Position numbers and translations under genes: made by a program | The notes under the pieces: generated by a model | Told to the model about the DNA's origin: nothing | Database searches by the model: none | The model's input: the letters and a program-made list of their open reading frames with translations, nothing else | In this document: positions 25,649 through 36,165 of the stretch, one piece after another | How positions within the stretch are numbered: position 1 is the stretch's first letter | Layout: the number at the start of each line of letters is the position of its first letter | From: Methylococcaceae bacterium | GTDB taxonomy: Bacteria > Pseudomonadota > Gammaproteobacteria > Methylococcales > Methylomonadaceae | Direction: 5' to 3' | Assembly (NCBI GenBank): GCA_006844585.1 | Contig: SPJM01000192.1 | Span: 1-50,721, forward strand | DNA length: 50,721 nt

Positions 25649-26779
25649 TTAGGTGGGTAAAAATTTACGGTGAGTATGAATCGACATCAAAATACCGAAA
25701 CCAGCCATCAAGGTCACCATTGAGGTGCCGCCGTAACTCATCAGCGGTAACGGAACGCCGACTACCGGCAAAATGCCGATAACCATGCCGATATTGACAA
25801 AAACGTAAACAAAAAAGGTAAAGGTTAAACTGCCCGCTAATAAACGACTATAAGTATCTTGAGCCTGCACCGCAATATAAAGACAGCGGCTGATAATCAG
25901 CAAATACAAAATCAACAAGCCCAAACAACCGGATAAGCCGAATTCTTCAGCGAAGACGGCAAAAATAAAATCCGTGGAGCTTTCCGGTAAAAAATCCAAT
26001 TGGGCCTGGGTGCTGCCCAACCAGCCTTTACCGTTAATGCCTCCGGAACCAATGGCGATTTTGGATTGAATAATATGATAACCGCGCCCCATCGGATCTG
26101 CTTCGGGGTTTAAAAAGGTTAATACCCGGCCTTTTTGATAATCGCGCATAAAATGCCATAACACCGGCGTTAACGAAGCCAACAGGGTAATAATAGCGAG
26201 AATTAAACGCCATGACAAACCGGAGAAAAACAACACTGCCGCCCCGGAGCTGGCGACTAATAAGGAAGTGCCTAAATCAGGTTGTTTAGCAATCAACACC
26301 GTGGGAACAACAATTAGGATGGCCGCCACACAAATTTGCTTGAATTTGGGCGGCAGGGAATATTCCGATAAATACCAGGCGATCATCATCGGCGCGGTAA
26401 TCTTGATCATTTCCGAAGGCTGAAAGCGGAAAAAACCCAAATTCAACCAGCGTTGCGCGCCTTTTCCAACGTCGCCGACCAATAACACCGCAACCAATAA
26501 AATGACGCCGATGGAAAACAACAGCAATGAATGCCGCTTAAATTGATTGGGATTAACATGCGCCAATAAGGTCATGAAAACAAAGGCTACTCCAATCCGC
26601 ATCGCTTGGCGAACCAACAGCCCGGTCTCTTGCCCGCCTGCGCTGTATAACACCAAAAAGCTGAGTAAGCATATCAAAGCCAGGGAAACAAATAAGGGAA
26701 TATCAATATGCAATTTACGCAGTAATGCGCCGATTAAAGACGGTGGTGAAAAATGTTCGCTACGAGTTTCCTGTTTCAT
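25649..26779 (-). CDS. rodA: Rod-shape SEDS glycosyltransferase RodA
   Basis: RodA polymerises lipid II into glycan strands during lateral wall growth, working with PBP2. It has about ten membrane helices. Family blocks are GKGAQRWLNLGFFRFQPSE, KQPDLGTSLL, GRGYHIIQSKIAIGSGG, FAEEFGLSGC and SYGGTSM near the C-terminus. The length of 376 fits. The gene overlaps the end of mrdA by 20 bp on the minus strand, so translation is coupled with that of its partner enzyme. Confidence 0.96.
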   Translation of the reverse strand: MKQETRSEHFSPPSLIGALLRKLHIDIPLFVSLALICLLSFLVLYSAGGQETGLLVRQAMRIGVAFVFMTLLAHVNPNQFKRHSLLLFSIGVILLVAVLLVGDVGKGAQRWLNLGFFRFQPSEMIKITAPMMIAWYLSEYSLPPKFKQICVAAILIVVPTVLIAKQPDLGTSLLVASSGAAVLFFSGLSWRLILAIITLLASLTPVLWHFMRDYQKGRVLTFLNPEADPMGRGYHIIQSKIAIGSGGINGKGWLGSTQAQLDFLPESSTDFIFAVFAEEFGLSGCLGLLILYLLIISRCLYIAVQAQDTYSRLLAGSLTFTFFVYVFVNIGMVIGILPVVGVPLPLMSYGGTSMVTLMAGFGILMSIHTHRKFLPT

Positions 26780-28622
26780 TTTCCACCTTTAGCGATTGTA
26801 AATATTGTCGAATAATTTTACCGGCAATCGGCGCCGCAACCGAGCCGCCATGGCCGCCGTTTTCCACTATCACGGCAACCGCGATTTGGGGATTATGGGC
26901 TGGCGCAAAAGCCATAAACAAAGCATGATCTTTTAGTTTATCGGCAATTTCATCTTCATTATATTCTTCTTCTTGTTTAACGGTGAATACTTGCGCGGTG
27001 CCGGTTTTTCCGGCGATTTGATAATCAATGCCTTTCGCCAGCCGTCGGGCGGTTCCGCGCGCGCCGTGAACAACGTGCGTCATGGCGCGGAATACATCAT
27101 CCAGATTATGTTGTTTAAGGGATATTTTTTCACTCGTGTCGGCTGTTTGTACTGTTTCCTGCTGTTGATCGACGATGCGTTTTACCAACAGCGGGGTGAT
27201 CACAGCACCGCGATTAGCCAAGGTTGCGGTGGCTCTGGCCAATTGCAGAGGCGTCACTTGCATAAAGCCTTGGCCGATGCCGGTAATCAAGGTCTCGCCG
27301 TGATACCAGGATTGTTTCTTGACGCGTTTTTTCCATTCTTTGGAAGGCAATAAACCGCCGAGTTCGCCTACCAAATCAATGCCGGTTTTTTGCCCGAAAC
27401 CGAATTTTGATAAGAACTCATGCATCCGGCTGATGCCCAAGGTTAACGCCAGGTCATAGAAATAAACATCACATGACTGAGTAATCGCCTGATCTAAATT
27501 GACCATGCCGTGACCCCATTTTTTCCAATCCCGGAAACGGTGGCTGACATTGGGTAGCTGATAAAACCCCGGACAGAATAATTTATGTTCGGCATCGGTT
27601 GCCTTGTATTCCAGTCCGGCCAAGCCGATAAAAGGTTTCATTGTCGAACCCGGCGGATATTGACCTCGCAAAGAGCGATGAAACAAGGGTTGATCATCGG
27701 AAGTTTGCAGCGCTGTATAAGCTTTACGACTGATGCCATACACAAAAGGATTCGGATCAAATCCGGGACGACTGGCCATTACCAGGACATCGCCGTCGGG
27801 CACCGAGAGAGCGACTGCGGAACCGTTATATCCTTCCAAGGCGTCATAAGCGGTTTTCTGTAAATCTATATCCAGCGTCAAGGTTAAATTAGCGCCCGGA
27901 ATCGGGTCATGAGTATCCACAGAATTAACCGAACGTCCCTGAGCGTTGGTTTCTATTTCCGCATAACCGGTGTTGCCGTGCAATTGAGATTCATAAGTTT
28001 TTTCCACGCCGATTTTACCGACATGGTGGGTGCCCCGGTATTCTTCAACCGGCAAAATTTTTAATTCCTGTTCATTGATGCGACCGACATAGCCGATGAC
28101 ATGAGAGGTCAATGCTTTATAAGGATAATGTCTGACTAATCGAGCGTGTATATCAACGCCCGGAAAATAAGGCCGCACGGCGGCGAATTTGGCTACTTCT
28201 TCATCACTTAAACGCAGTAACAGCGGGGCGCTGCTGAACGACTTCTGTCGCTTGCGGACTTTATGAAACTGTTCAATTTGTTCAGGGCTGATACCCAACA
28301 AACTTTGCAAACGGCCTAAAGTCTCTTCCAGATCTTTAACTTGTTCGGGAATCAACTCCAGACTGTATGACGGCAAATTTTCGGCCAGAATCCGCCCCTT
28401 TCTGTCATAGATAATACCGCGAGTGGGTTGCAAAGGAACCACTTTGATGCGGTTATCTTTGGCCATGGTGGCGTAGTGTTCATGGCCGACAATTTGCAGA
28501 TAAACCAGTCGAACAATTAAGCCGAGCATCAACAATACGATAAACACAAAAGCAGTGACGATACGGCTTAAAAAAATGCGGTTTTCTTGTAAAGTGTCTT
28601 TTACCGTGTATTTGCCATACAT
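26760..28622 (-). CDS. mrdA: Penicillin-binding protein 2
   Basis: A class B transpeptidase that crosslinks new wall during elongation. One N-terminal membrane helix (~residues 20-43), a pedestal domain with RGIIYDRKGRILAEN, and a C-terminal transpeptidase domain. Active-site motifs are SxxK at 326-329 (STMK), SCD at 383-385 and KTGT at 539-542. Length 620 is typical. It lies between mreD (3 bp gap) and rodA (20-bp overlap). This order joins the mreCD and mrdAB groups in one operon. Confidence 0.96.
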   Translation of the reverse strand: MYGKYTVKDTLQENRIFLSRIVTAFVFIVLLMLGLIVRLVYLQIVGHEHYATMAKDNRIKVVPLQPTRGIIYDRKGRILAENLPSYSLELIPEQVKDLEETLGRLQSLLGISPEQIEQFHKVRKRQKSFSSAPLLLRLSDEEVAKFAAVRPYFPGVDIHARLVRHYPYKALTSHVIGYVGRINEQELKILPVEEYRGTHHVGKIGVEKTYESQLHGNTGYAEIETNAQGRSVNSVDTHDPIPGANLTLTLDIDLQKTAYDALEGYNGSAVALSVPDGDVLVMASRPGFDPNPFVYGISRKAYTALQTSDDQPLFHRSLRGQYPPGSTMKPFIGLAGLEYKATDAEHKLFCPGFYQLPNVSHRFRDWKKWGHGMVNLDQAITQSCDVYFYDLALTLGISRMHEFLSKFGFGQKTGIDLVGELGGLLPSKEWKKRVKKQSWYHGETLITGIGQGFMQVTPLQLARATATLANRGAVITPLLVKRIVDQQQETVQTADTSEKISLKQHNLDDVFRAMTHVVHGARGTARRLAKGIDYQIAGKTGTAQVFTVKQEEEYNEDEIADKLKDHALFMAFAPAHNPQIAVAVIVENGGHGGSVAAPIAGKIIRQYLQSLKVENETGNS

Positions 28623-28625
28623 ATA

Positions 28626-29117
28626 TCAAACAATGCGCCCTTGAATGCGAATAAAGCTCAGTAAAAAACTGATGAGGGGCCAACACAAGGCGCCGATAAA
28701 GGTTTGCAGCCAAAAACCCCAATGAAAGCGATTGCCGCCTTGCATGTTTTCTATCCAAAAAATCAATAATTGGGCAAACAAAAGGCTGACAAAAATAAAA
28801 ATACTTTGCTGTGGGGTAGGATATTGCCGAATGCGTTTATGAAATTTAATACTGAAATAACAGGTAACCGAATAGACCAGAGCGTTCTGCCCCAACATCC
28901 GGCCGGTTAACACATCAATTAACAAACCGATAAACCATCCGTTCAGCACGCCGATGCGTTCCGGGATCGCTAAACTCCAAAAAATCAACACTAACAAGAC
29001 CCAATCCGGATTAAACGCGTTAGCTGCTCCGGGCAACGGTAAAATCTTTAACCCCATGGCGATAATGATGGTTAAACCATAATATACTAGATACGATTGA
29101 TTATTGTTCGGCATCAT
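28626..29117 (-). CDS. mreD: Rod-shape determining protein MreD
   Basis: A small integral membrane protein of 163 residues with about five helices (YGLTIIIAMGLKILPL, PDWVLLVLIFWSLAI, GWFIGLLIDVLTG, YCFISIKFHK-like loop, FIFVSLLFAQLLIFWI). The GxxxGLxxDxLxG-like motif (GWFIGLLIDVLTGRMLG) and PDWVLLVL are family marks. It links the cytoplasmic MreB-RodZ layer to MreC and the wall enzymes. The gene overlaps mreC by 17 bp and is 3 bp from mrdA. Confidence 0.92.
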   Translation of the reverse strand: MMPNNNQSYLVYYGLTIIIAMGLKILPLPGAANAFNPDWVLLVLIFWSLAIPERIGVLNGWFIGLLIDVLTGRMLGQNALVYSVTCYFSIKFHKRIRQYPTPQQSIFIFVSLLFAQLLIFWIENMQGGNRFHWGFWLQTFIGALCWPLISFLLSFIRIQGRIV

Positions 29118-29955
29118 TGATCTCCGTTTGCGCTCCCATATCCACTTCGGTCAATGGAACCGGGGTTTCATTACTCCAAACAATCAACAGTTCCCGACTT
29201 CTATCCAGTTTGGCTTTCGGCGTTGCTTTAATGTCCGCAAACGGTTTGTTGGGCTGAACGATAAATTCATCCACTACTGCGACCGGATAACCTTGCGGGA
29301 AAGTTCCGCCCAGCCCGGAACTGACTAATAAATCACCCGGTTTAATGTCGGCGTTATTGGGTAAAAAAGGCAAGTTCAAACGGTTAATCCGACCGCTGCC
29401 GATAGCGATGGTTCTCAGACCATTGCGATTGACCTGTACCGGGATGGCGTGATTGGGATCGGTGATCAACATTATTTCGGAACTGAAAGGCAAGGTTCTA
29501 ACCACTTGTCCGACGATGCCGTGCCCATCCAGAACCGGCTGATGGGAATTGACGCCGAAGCGATTGCCTTTGTTGACGACAACGATATGTTCATAAGGCG
29601 CTAAGTTCACCGCTAATAATTCAGCATTCAACACTTGTGCGCCCAGTTTAAAGGAATTTTCTAACAAGGCGCGTAAACGTATATTCTCTTTTTCAAGCGA
29701 TTCCAGTTTTAGCAATTTGGTTTTATTTTCCAACTGCTCGACTTTTAAACGCTCATTTTCCGCTTTTAATTGAGAATTGGTGAAAGCCGTAGTATGGAAA
29801 TACTCCACCGTATCCGCCGGAAAACTGACCGCGACTTGAATAGGATAAACTAAGACTGATAAGGCCGAGCGGATATTATTCAAACTATCGCCCCGATGCT
29901 CAGCCGCCAAGAACATGACTGAAACCAACACAGCAGCCAGCAAGCGAGTATTCAA
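29101..29955 (-). CDS. mreC: Rod-shape determining protein MreC (start uncertain)
   Basis: MreC is a bitopic periplasmic scaffold that binds PBP2. One membrane helix (LLAAVLVSVMFLAA) is followed by a coiled coil (~residues 55-95) and the beta-barrel domain (VLDGHGIVGQV, ITDPNHAIPVQV, LPNNADIKPGDLLVSSGLGG). The given start is the TTG at 29955, the first conventional codon. Family similarity runs further: the ten codons upstream read IKLLFASGPS, matching the usual MreC N-terminus [M]KxLFxxGPS. They begin at an ATC codon (29985) with GGGG seven bases before it. The real start is therefore probably 29985, by non-AUG initiation or after a change of the ATG. Confidence 0.93.
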   Translation of the reverse strand: MNTRLLAAVLVSVMFLAAEHRGDSLNNIRSALSVLVYPIQVAVSFPADTVEYFHTTAFTNSQLKAENERLKVEQLENKTKLLKLESLEKENIRLRALLENSFKLGAQVLNAELLAVNLAPYEHIVVVNKGNRFGVNSHQPVLDGHGIVGQVVRTLPFSSEIMLITDPNHAIPVQVNRNGLRTIAIGSGRINRLNLPFLPNNADIKPGDLLVSSGLGGTFPQGYPVAVVDEFIVQPNKPFADIKATPKAKLDRSRELLIVWSNETPVPLTEVDMGAQTEINDAEQ

Positions 29956-30406
29956 CGAAGGCCCGGAGGCAAATAAAAGTTTGATGGCTCTACCCCAAAT
30001 GAAAAATTAATATTACTTTAGCGCTATTGCTTATCTGTTAACCAAAATAATATTAATTTTGCCATGTCAACGACATTTATAAGCTGTTGACGAACAAAGT
30101 AAAAAAATCATGGCGCTACAAATATAAAAAATGGTTTTTTTTATACCTACAAATTAATCACCCATTTTGATTTGGATGTTACACCGACAACGCGGGGTTA
30201 AGGTAAGTATTTACAAGATAGTTAACTTTTTATCTTTATCAAGGTTAACACTTGGTTTAATGAGAGGCTGATATGAATCAGCATGTTATGATTTGGGGAC
30301 GTTTTAACATTTAACAAGCGCCAGATTATGATAAAAAATTGTTTTTACTCCTTTAAATTTAGGGTAACCTCTGATAACTCGAATTTTTCTATGAGTAAAT
30401 TTAGAA

Positions 30407-30421
30407 TATACTTCGCGCGGT
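30407..30421 (+). repeat. Dispersed TATACTTCG repeat, copy 3
   Basis: TATACTTCGCGCGGT, identical to 2855-2869 and continuing as CACGG, which matches the inverted copy at 5780-5797 (GCGGTCAC) better than copy 1 does. Confidence 0.5.
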
Positions 30422-30863
30422 CACGGATGAGGCTTTCTTGAAATTGGCTTTTTTCATTCAGAAACTTTTACGCATAGTTTGCTTCTATTTTCTAACTTAA
30501 TTGGCTAGCCCCTTAAATTATCATTTTTTTTACACTTTAACTTCAATAGAAAAATCAAAAAAATAAAATCCAACATGTTGTTTTTATAAGGGTAATGAAA
30601 AAAACATATATGCAAAATATCTTTTTCATAGAAAATAGGTTTAGCAAACAAGAAAAAATGTCAACATTTTTTACACTGTTAATGTTTTCTTAATATAATC
30701 TATAACCCTTTGTATTGTTTTATAAATTACTCCGGTTTTTCATCAATCCCTCGCTGAAATTGACATTAAAGCAATCCTTGATTGTCGGTTTTTTTTACAC
30801 TATTGCTTGCAAATAAAATATTTTTATAAAGGTTTTTCTTTAATTTCAATGGCTTATTGGGTT

Positions 30864-30880
30864 TGGCAGAAAAAATGCTT
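30864..30880 (+). promoter_or_regulatory. Sigma-54-like (-24/-12) promoter before the PEP-CTERM gene
   Basis: TTGGCAG at 30864-30869 and TGCTT at 30876-30880 place GG (30865-30866) and GC (30877-30878) exactly 10 bases apart, the RpoN spacing. The start point would be near 30890, about 47 bp before the ATG at 30937. PEP-CTERM genes are known to be controlled by RpoN with PrsK/PrsR. Confidence 0.5.
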
Positions 30881-30936
30881 GATATATTTTGATTTTTATA
30901 AAATCAACCTAAGTTTGTTAGAACGGGGGAACTCTC

Positions 30937-31686
30937 ATGAAAATATTATCAATTTTAATATTAAGCTTACTTGCTTCAACTTCACAGGCAGGCATAATAC
31001 AAATAGACGAAACAAATTTTAATGCGGGCGCAGGAGTTATTACTTTTTCAGAATTTGCTTTAAATACTGTTAACCCAACCTATACGCCTACGGACTATGG
31101 TGGCGCCCCAACCGACCCGACAGTAACCTTTGATGGCTATTTTAGCGGACAGGCATTAAGCTCAAATCCAGGTGTCGATTGTCCAGGAGCAGCTGCAACA
31201 GCATGTGTTTCTGGTTCACCCACCAACCCTTTATCGTTAGACCCAAGTTCGCCAAATACATTTATAACAACAGATGGCTCCAACCCAACCAGCCCTGTGC
31301 TATCAGGTACACCAACATTTAATGGACCAATAGCCGTTCTTTTTAGCTCAGATCAATTTGGCGTAGGATTTGATGCTGGTTTTTTTGATGGTATTGGATC
31401 AACGGCTATCACTGCATTTGCTCGTGACGGGTCATTGATTGGTTCAGTCTCTAATTCAATATTGGGAATTGAATTTTTAGGATTAGTCACTGATGATAAT
31501 ACTGCATCTATTGCAGGTGTTTTTCTAGACTTGATTTCAAATGAACCCGCTGGCTTTGCGATCGATAATATTCGGTTTGGAGGGGTAGCAGATGTCGATG
31601 TCGGCCCTATACCTGAACCAACTTCCTTAGCATTATTAGGGTTTGGTTTATTAGGCTTCAATTTATTAAAAAAAAGAAAGGCTTAG
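30937..31686 (+). CDS. PEP-CTERM sorting-domain protein
   Basis: A signal peptide (ILILSLLASTSQA) starts the protein, and a PEP-CTERM tail ends it: PEP at residues 226-228 (IPEPTSLALLGFGLLGF), a membrane helix and a basic KKRKA end. An exosortase would cut at the PEP motif and anchor or release the protein at the cell surface, usually in strains making exopolysaccharide. The middle is Thr/Ser/Pro/Gly-rich with DYGGAPTDPTVTFDGYFSG and a beta-sandwich-like part (IAVLFSSDQFGVGFDAGFFD, FAIDNIRFGG). GGGGG lies 8 bases before the ATG. The exosortase itself is not in the window. The gene lies, on the opposite strand, between mreB and mreC. Confidence 0.9.
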   Translation: MKILSILILSLLASTSQAGIIQIDETNFNAGAGVITFSEFALNTVNPTYTPTDYGGAPTDPTVTFDGYFSGQALSSNPGVDCPGAAATACVSGSPTNPLSLDPSSPNTFITTDGSNPTSPVLSGTPTFNGPIAVLFSSDQFGVGFDAGFFDGIGSTAITAFARDGSLIGSVSNSILGIEFLGLVTDDNTASIAGVFLDLISNEPAGFAIDNIRFGGVADVDVGPIPEPTSLALLGFGLLGFNLLKKRKA

Positions 31687-31721
31687 AATAACTCGGTCAA
31701 TGTAAGGTAAAAAACCTGAAA

Positions 31722-31773
31722 ATGCCACTATAAAACCTCGGATGCAACGAAGCGTTTGGTATTATAGTGGCAT
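31722..31773. repeat. 12-bp perfect palindrome between convergent genes
   Basis: ATGCCACTATAA (31722-31733) is matched exactly by TTATAGTGGCAT (31762-31773) with 28 bases between. It lies between the PEP-CTERM stop and the mreB stop and could terminate either. It may also be a remnant of the element that carried the PEP-CTERM gene here. Confidence 0.5.
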
Positions 31774-31779
31774 CAACTT

Positions 31780-32862
<1,083 letters not shown>

Positions 32863-32901
32863 TTATCAATCAACTAGGTAATTGAGCAAGATATAAAGTA
32901 T

Positions 32902-32907
32902 TATAAT
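32902..32907 (+). promoter_or_regulatory. gatCAB -10 element
   Basis: TATAAT on the plus strand, 29 bp before the gatC ATG. It faces away from the mreB -10 element, so the two promoters share a 45-bp core. No strong -35 element is seen. Confidence 0.45.
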
Positions 32908-32936
32908 GCCGTAATCATCAAAATTTGGAGTGTAAC

Positions 32937-33224
32937 ATGTCGTTAACGGCGGATGACGTCAAAAAAATTGCATACCTGGCGCGGCTGGGCATAGACCAAC
33001 AGGACATCGGCGATTACGCCAAAGACTTGTCCAATATTCTCGATCTGATGACAAGCATGGATGAACTGGATACCGGCGCCGTTCAGCCGATGGCTCATCC
33101 AATGGATCAGACGCAGCGGCTGAGAGCCGATGAGGTTGCTGAAACCAATCAACGCGAACATTTTCAGGCCTGTGCGCCGCAAGTTGAAAATGGACTGTAC
33201 CTGGTACCCAAAGTAATTGATTAA
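32937..33224 (+). CDS. gatC: Glutamyl-tRNA(Gln) amidotransferase subunit C
   Basis: The small clamp subunit of GatCAB, which converts misacylated Glu-tRNA(Gln) or Asp-tRNA(Asn) to the amide form. Marks are [14 protein letters not shown] at the N-terminus, [16 protein letters not shown] in the middle and LYLVPKVID at the end. The length of 95 is typical. ATG 32937 has GGAG 7 bases upstream; the frame also offers a TTG at 32925 that overlaps this site. First gene of gatCAB. Confidence 0.95.
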   Translation: MSLTADDVKKIAYLARLGIDQQDIGDYAKDLSNILDLMTSMDELDTGAVQPMAHPMDQTQRLRADEVAETNQREHFQACAPQVENGLYLVPKVID

Positions 33225-33232
33225 TCATAAAA

Positions 33233-34684
33233 ATGCATAATAAAACCATTGCCGAGATAGCGCGGGATTTGCGAAACAAGCAATACTCCAGCGTTGAATT
33301 AACCCGACATTTTTTAGATAGAATTCAACAACACCAAGAGCTTAATGCTTTTGTCAGCGTGGCTGACGAACATGCTCTGGGGCAGGCGGAAGCGGCAGAT
33401 AAAGCTTTAGCCGCAGGCGATGCGCCCTTATTAACCGGTATTCCAATCGGGCAAAAAGATATTTTTTGCACTCGCGGCATCAAAACCAGTTGCGGCTCTA
33501 AAATGCTGGATAATTTCGAATCGCCTTATGATGCCACTGTGGTTGAAAAATTTAAGCAAAACGGCGCAGTGATGCCGGGTAAATTGAATATGGATGAATT
33601 CGCCATGGGATCATCCAATGAAACCAGCTTTTACGGCGCGGTTAGAAACCCGTGGAATGTGGATTGCGTGCCCGGTGGTTCATCCGGCGGCTCGGCGGCG
33701 GCGGTCGCGGCGCGCTTAGTGCCTGCAGCGACTGGCACCGATACCGGCGGCTCGATACGCCAACCTTCTTCATTATGCGGCATAACCGGTTTAAAACCGA
33801 CCTATGGGCGCGTTTCCCGTTACGGCATGATTGCGTTCGCATCCAGCCTGGATCAGGCCGGCCCGATGACCCGCAATGCCGAAGATGCGGCTATTTTATT
33901 ACAAGCGATGGCGGGATTTGACGGTAAAGACTCCACCAGCGTGGAACAAGATGTGCCGGATTACCGCGCCGAACTGAATAACAGCCTGCAAGGCCTTAAA
34001 ATCGGCATTCCCAAAGAGTTTTTCAGTTCCGACTTAAACGCAGATATTGCCGCCGTGGTTAATTCAGCCATTGCAGAATACCAGAAATTGGGCGCTGAAT
34101 TGGTGGAAGTCTCCATTCCCAGCCTGAATCAATCCATTCCGGTCTATTATGTGATTGCGCCAGCGGAATGCTCGGCCAATTTGTCCCGTTTCGACGGCGT
34201 ACGTTTTGGTTATCGCTGCGAAAACCCGCAAGACCTGGCCGACCTCTACACCCGTTCGCGCGGCGAAGGTTTCGGCGCGGAAGTGAAACGCCGGATTCTG
34301 ATGGGGACTTATGCGCTATCGGCCGGATACTACGATGCTTATTATCTGAAAGCGCAAAAAATTCGCCGTATGATCAGCGAAGACTTTAAAAAAGCCTTAT
34401 CGCAAGCGGATGTGTTAATGGGACCGGTTTCGCCGTCCACCGCTTTCGGCATCGGCGAAAAAACCGGCGATCCGATTGAAATGTATTTATCGGATATTTA
34501 CACCATTGGGGTCAACCTGGCCGGATTGCCGGGGATGTCGGTTCCCGCCGGTTTTGTTGATAACAAACCGGTCGGCCTGCAAATTATCGGCGATTATTTC
34601 GCCGAATCCCGCTTATTGAACGTCGCCCATCAATTCCAGCAAGTGACGGATTGGCATCAACAAATTCCACAAGGTTTCGAATAA
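33233..34684 (+). CDS. gatA: Glutamyl-tRNA(Gln) amidotransferase subunit A
   Basis: The amidase subunit, which frees ammonia from glutamine for transamidation. The Lys-Ser-cisSer triad is K75 (GQKDIF), S150 (GGSSGGS) and S174 ([10 protein letters not shown]), with the spacing of characterised GatA. The Gly/Ser-rich amidase signature region and [17 protein letters not shown] are clear. Length 483 is typical. It lies 8 bp after gatC and 12 bp before gatB. Confidence 0.97.
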   Translation: MHNKTIAEIARDLRNKQYSSVELTRHFLDRIQQHQELNAFVSVADEHALGQAEAADKALAAGDAPLLTGIPIGQKDIFCTRGIKTSCGSKMLDNFESPYDATVVEKFKQNGAVMPGKLNMDEFAMGSSNETSFYGAVRNPWNVDCVPGGSSGGSAAAVAARLVPAATGTDTGGSIRQPSSLCGITGLKPTYGRVSRYGMIAFASSLDQAGPMTRNAEDAAILLQAMAGFDGKDSTSVEQDVPDYRAELNNSLQGLKIGIPKEFFSSDLNADIAAVVNSAIAEYQKLGAELVEVSIPSLNQSIPVYYVIAPAECSANLSRFDGVRFGYRCENPQDLADLYTRSRGEGFGAEVKRRILMGTYALSAGYYDAYYLKAQKIRRMISEDFKKALSQADVLMGPVSPSTAFGIGEKTGDPIEMYLSDIYTIGVNLAGLPGMSVPAGFVDNKPVGLQIIGDYFAESRLLNVAHQFQQVTDWHQQIPQGFE

Positions 34685-34696
34685 GGAGGACGCAAT

Positions 34697-36130
34697 ATGG
34701 AATGGGAAACAGTTATCGGCCTGGAAATACATGCTCAGCTGGCCACAAAATCGAAAATCTTTTCCGCCGCATCCACGGCCTACGGCGCAGAGCCTAACAC
34801 CCAAGCCTGTGCGGTTGATTTAGGTCTGCCCGGCGTATTGCCGGTGCTTAACCAGAAGGCAGTACGCATGGCGGTTAAATTCGGTTTGGCTATCGATGCG
34901 GAAATTGCCCCTTATTCGGTGTTCGCCCGCAAGAATTACTTCTATCCGGATTTGCCGAAAGGTTATCAAATCAGCCAATTTGAATTGCCTATCGTCGGTC
35001 TGGGGCATTTGGATATTGAAGTGGACGGCGAGGAAAAACGTATCGGCGTGACCCGTGCGCATTTAGAAGAAGATGCAGGTAAATCCCTGCATGAAGATTT
35101 TCATGGTTTAACCGGCATAGATTTGAATCGCGCGGGCACCCCGTTATTGGAAATCGTTTCCGAACCGGATATGCGCTCAGCTAAAGAAGCGGTCGCCTAC
35201 ATGCGTAAATTGCACGAATTAGTGCGCTATCTGGAAATCTGCGACGGCAATATGCAGGAAGGTTCGTTCCGTTGTGACGCGAATGTTTCGGTGCGTCCGA
35301 AAGGTCAGGCTGAATTCGGCACTCGCGCGGAAATCAAAAACATTAATTCGTTTAAATTCGTTGAAAAAGCCATCAACCATGAAATTGAACGGCAAATCGA
35401 CGTGATTGAAGGCGGCGGCCAAGTGGTGCAGGAAACCCGCTTATATGACGCCAATAAGGATGAAACCCGCTCTATGCGCAGCAAGGAAGAAGCCAATGAT
35501 TATCGCTACTTCCCGGATCCGGATTTATTGCCGGTGCATATCGAAGATGCCTTAAAGCAGGAAATTCAGGCCACCTTGCCGGAATTGCCGGCGGCTAAAA
35601 AACAACGCTTCATCAACGACTATCAATTGGACAATGAAGCCGCCAATACCCTGACTTCATCCAGAGAATTGGCGGATTATTTTGAGTCGGTGGTGAAACA
35701 ATCCGGCTGTGAAACAAAAATGTGCGCCAACTGGGTGACAGGCGATTTACTGGGCGCTTTAAACAAAGCGGCTCTGGAAATCACTCAAAGCCCGATTGAG
35801 AATGAGCGCTTGGCCGGTTTATTAACGCGCATCGCCGATAACACCATTTCCGGAAAAATCGCCAAGCAGGTGTTTGAAGAAATGTGGAAGGGAGAACAGA
35901 GCGCTGATGAAATCATTGAAAGCAAAGGATTAAAACAAATCACCGACAGCGGCGCTATTGAAGCGATTATTGATACGATTATCGCCAACAATCCGAATCA
36001 GGTTGAACAATACCTGGGCGGTAAGGATAAGGTGTTCGGTTTCTTCGTCGGCCAAGTGATGAAAGAAACTCAAGGTAAAGCCAATCCGGGGGAAGTGAAT
36101 AAAATGCTTAAGGCCAAATTAAAACGCTAG
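34697..36130 (+). CDS. gatB: Glutamyl-tRNA(Gln) amidotransferase subunit B
   Basis: The kinase and tRNA-binding subunit, which phosphorylates the misacylated Glu or Asp and completes amidation. Marks are [16 protein letters not shown] at the N-terminus, [39 protein letters not shown] and [19 protein letters not shown]. The C-terminal YqeY-like domain (~330-477) ends in [15 protein letters not shown]. An AGGAGG lies 8 bases before the ATG. A GatCAB in the genome implies that GlnRS or AsnRS is missing or that a nondiscriminating synthetase is used. Confidence 0.97.
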   Translation: MEWETVIGLEIHAQLATKSKIFSAASTAYGAEPNTQACAVDLGLPGVLPVLNQKAVRMAVKFGLAIDAEIAPYSVFARKNYFYPDLPKGYQISQFELPIVGLGHLDIEVDGEEKRIGVTRAHLEEDAGKSLHEDFHGLTGIDLNRAGTPLLEIVSEPDMRSAKEAVAYMRKLHELVRYLEICDGNMQEGSFRCDANVSVRPKGQAEFGTRAEIKNINSFKFVEKAINHEIERQIDVIEGGGQVVQETRLYDANKDETRSMRSKEEANDYRYFPDPDLLPVHIEDALKQEIQATLPELPAAKKQRFINDYQLDNEAANTLTSSRELADYFESVVKQSGCETKMCANWVTGDLLGALNKAALEITQSPIENERLAGLLTRIADNTISGKIAKQVFEEMWKGEQSADEIIESKGLKQITDSGAIEAIIDTIIANNPNQVEQYLGGKDKVFGFFVGQVMKETQGKANPGEVNKMLKAKLKR

Positions 36131-36165
36131 AATAATTCAATTTGTGATTGGAGGGGCAGCGGCTA

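Larger units (their letters stand above)
29986..30936. other. AT-rich intergenic region between mreC and the PEP-CTERM gene
   Basis: About 950 bp of AT-rich sequence with many T runs and no credible gene. It must hold the leftward promoter of the mreC-rlpA operon. It also has copy 3 of the TATACTTCG repeat (30407-30421) and a sigma-54-like promoter near its right end (30865-30878). Confidence 0.6.

Noticed and set aside
30807-31022. 71-residue plus-strand frame overlapping the PEP-CTERM start
   Set aside because: Low-complexity translation of an AT-rich leader; it overlaps the better supported gene at 30937, which has a Shine-Dalgarno and signal peptide.
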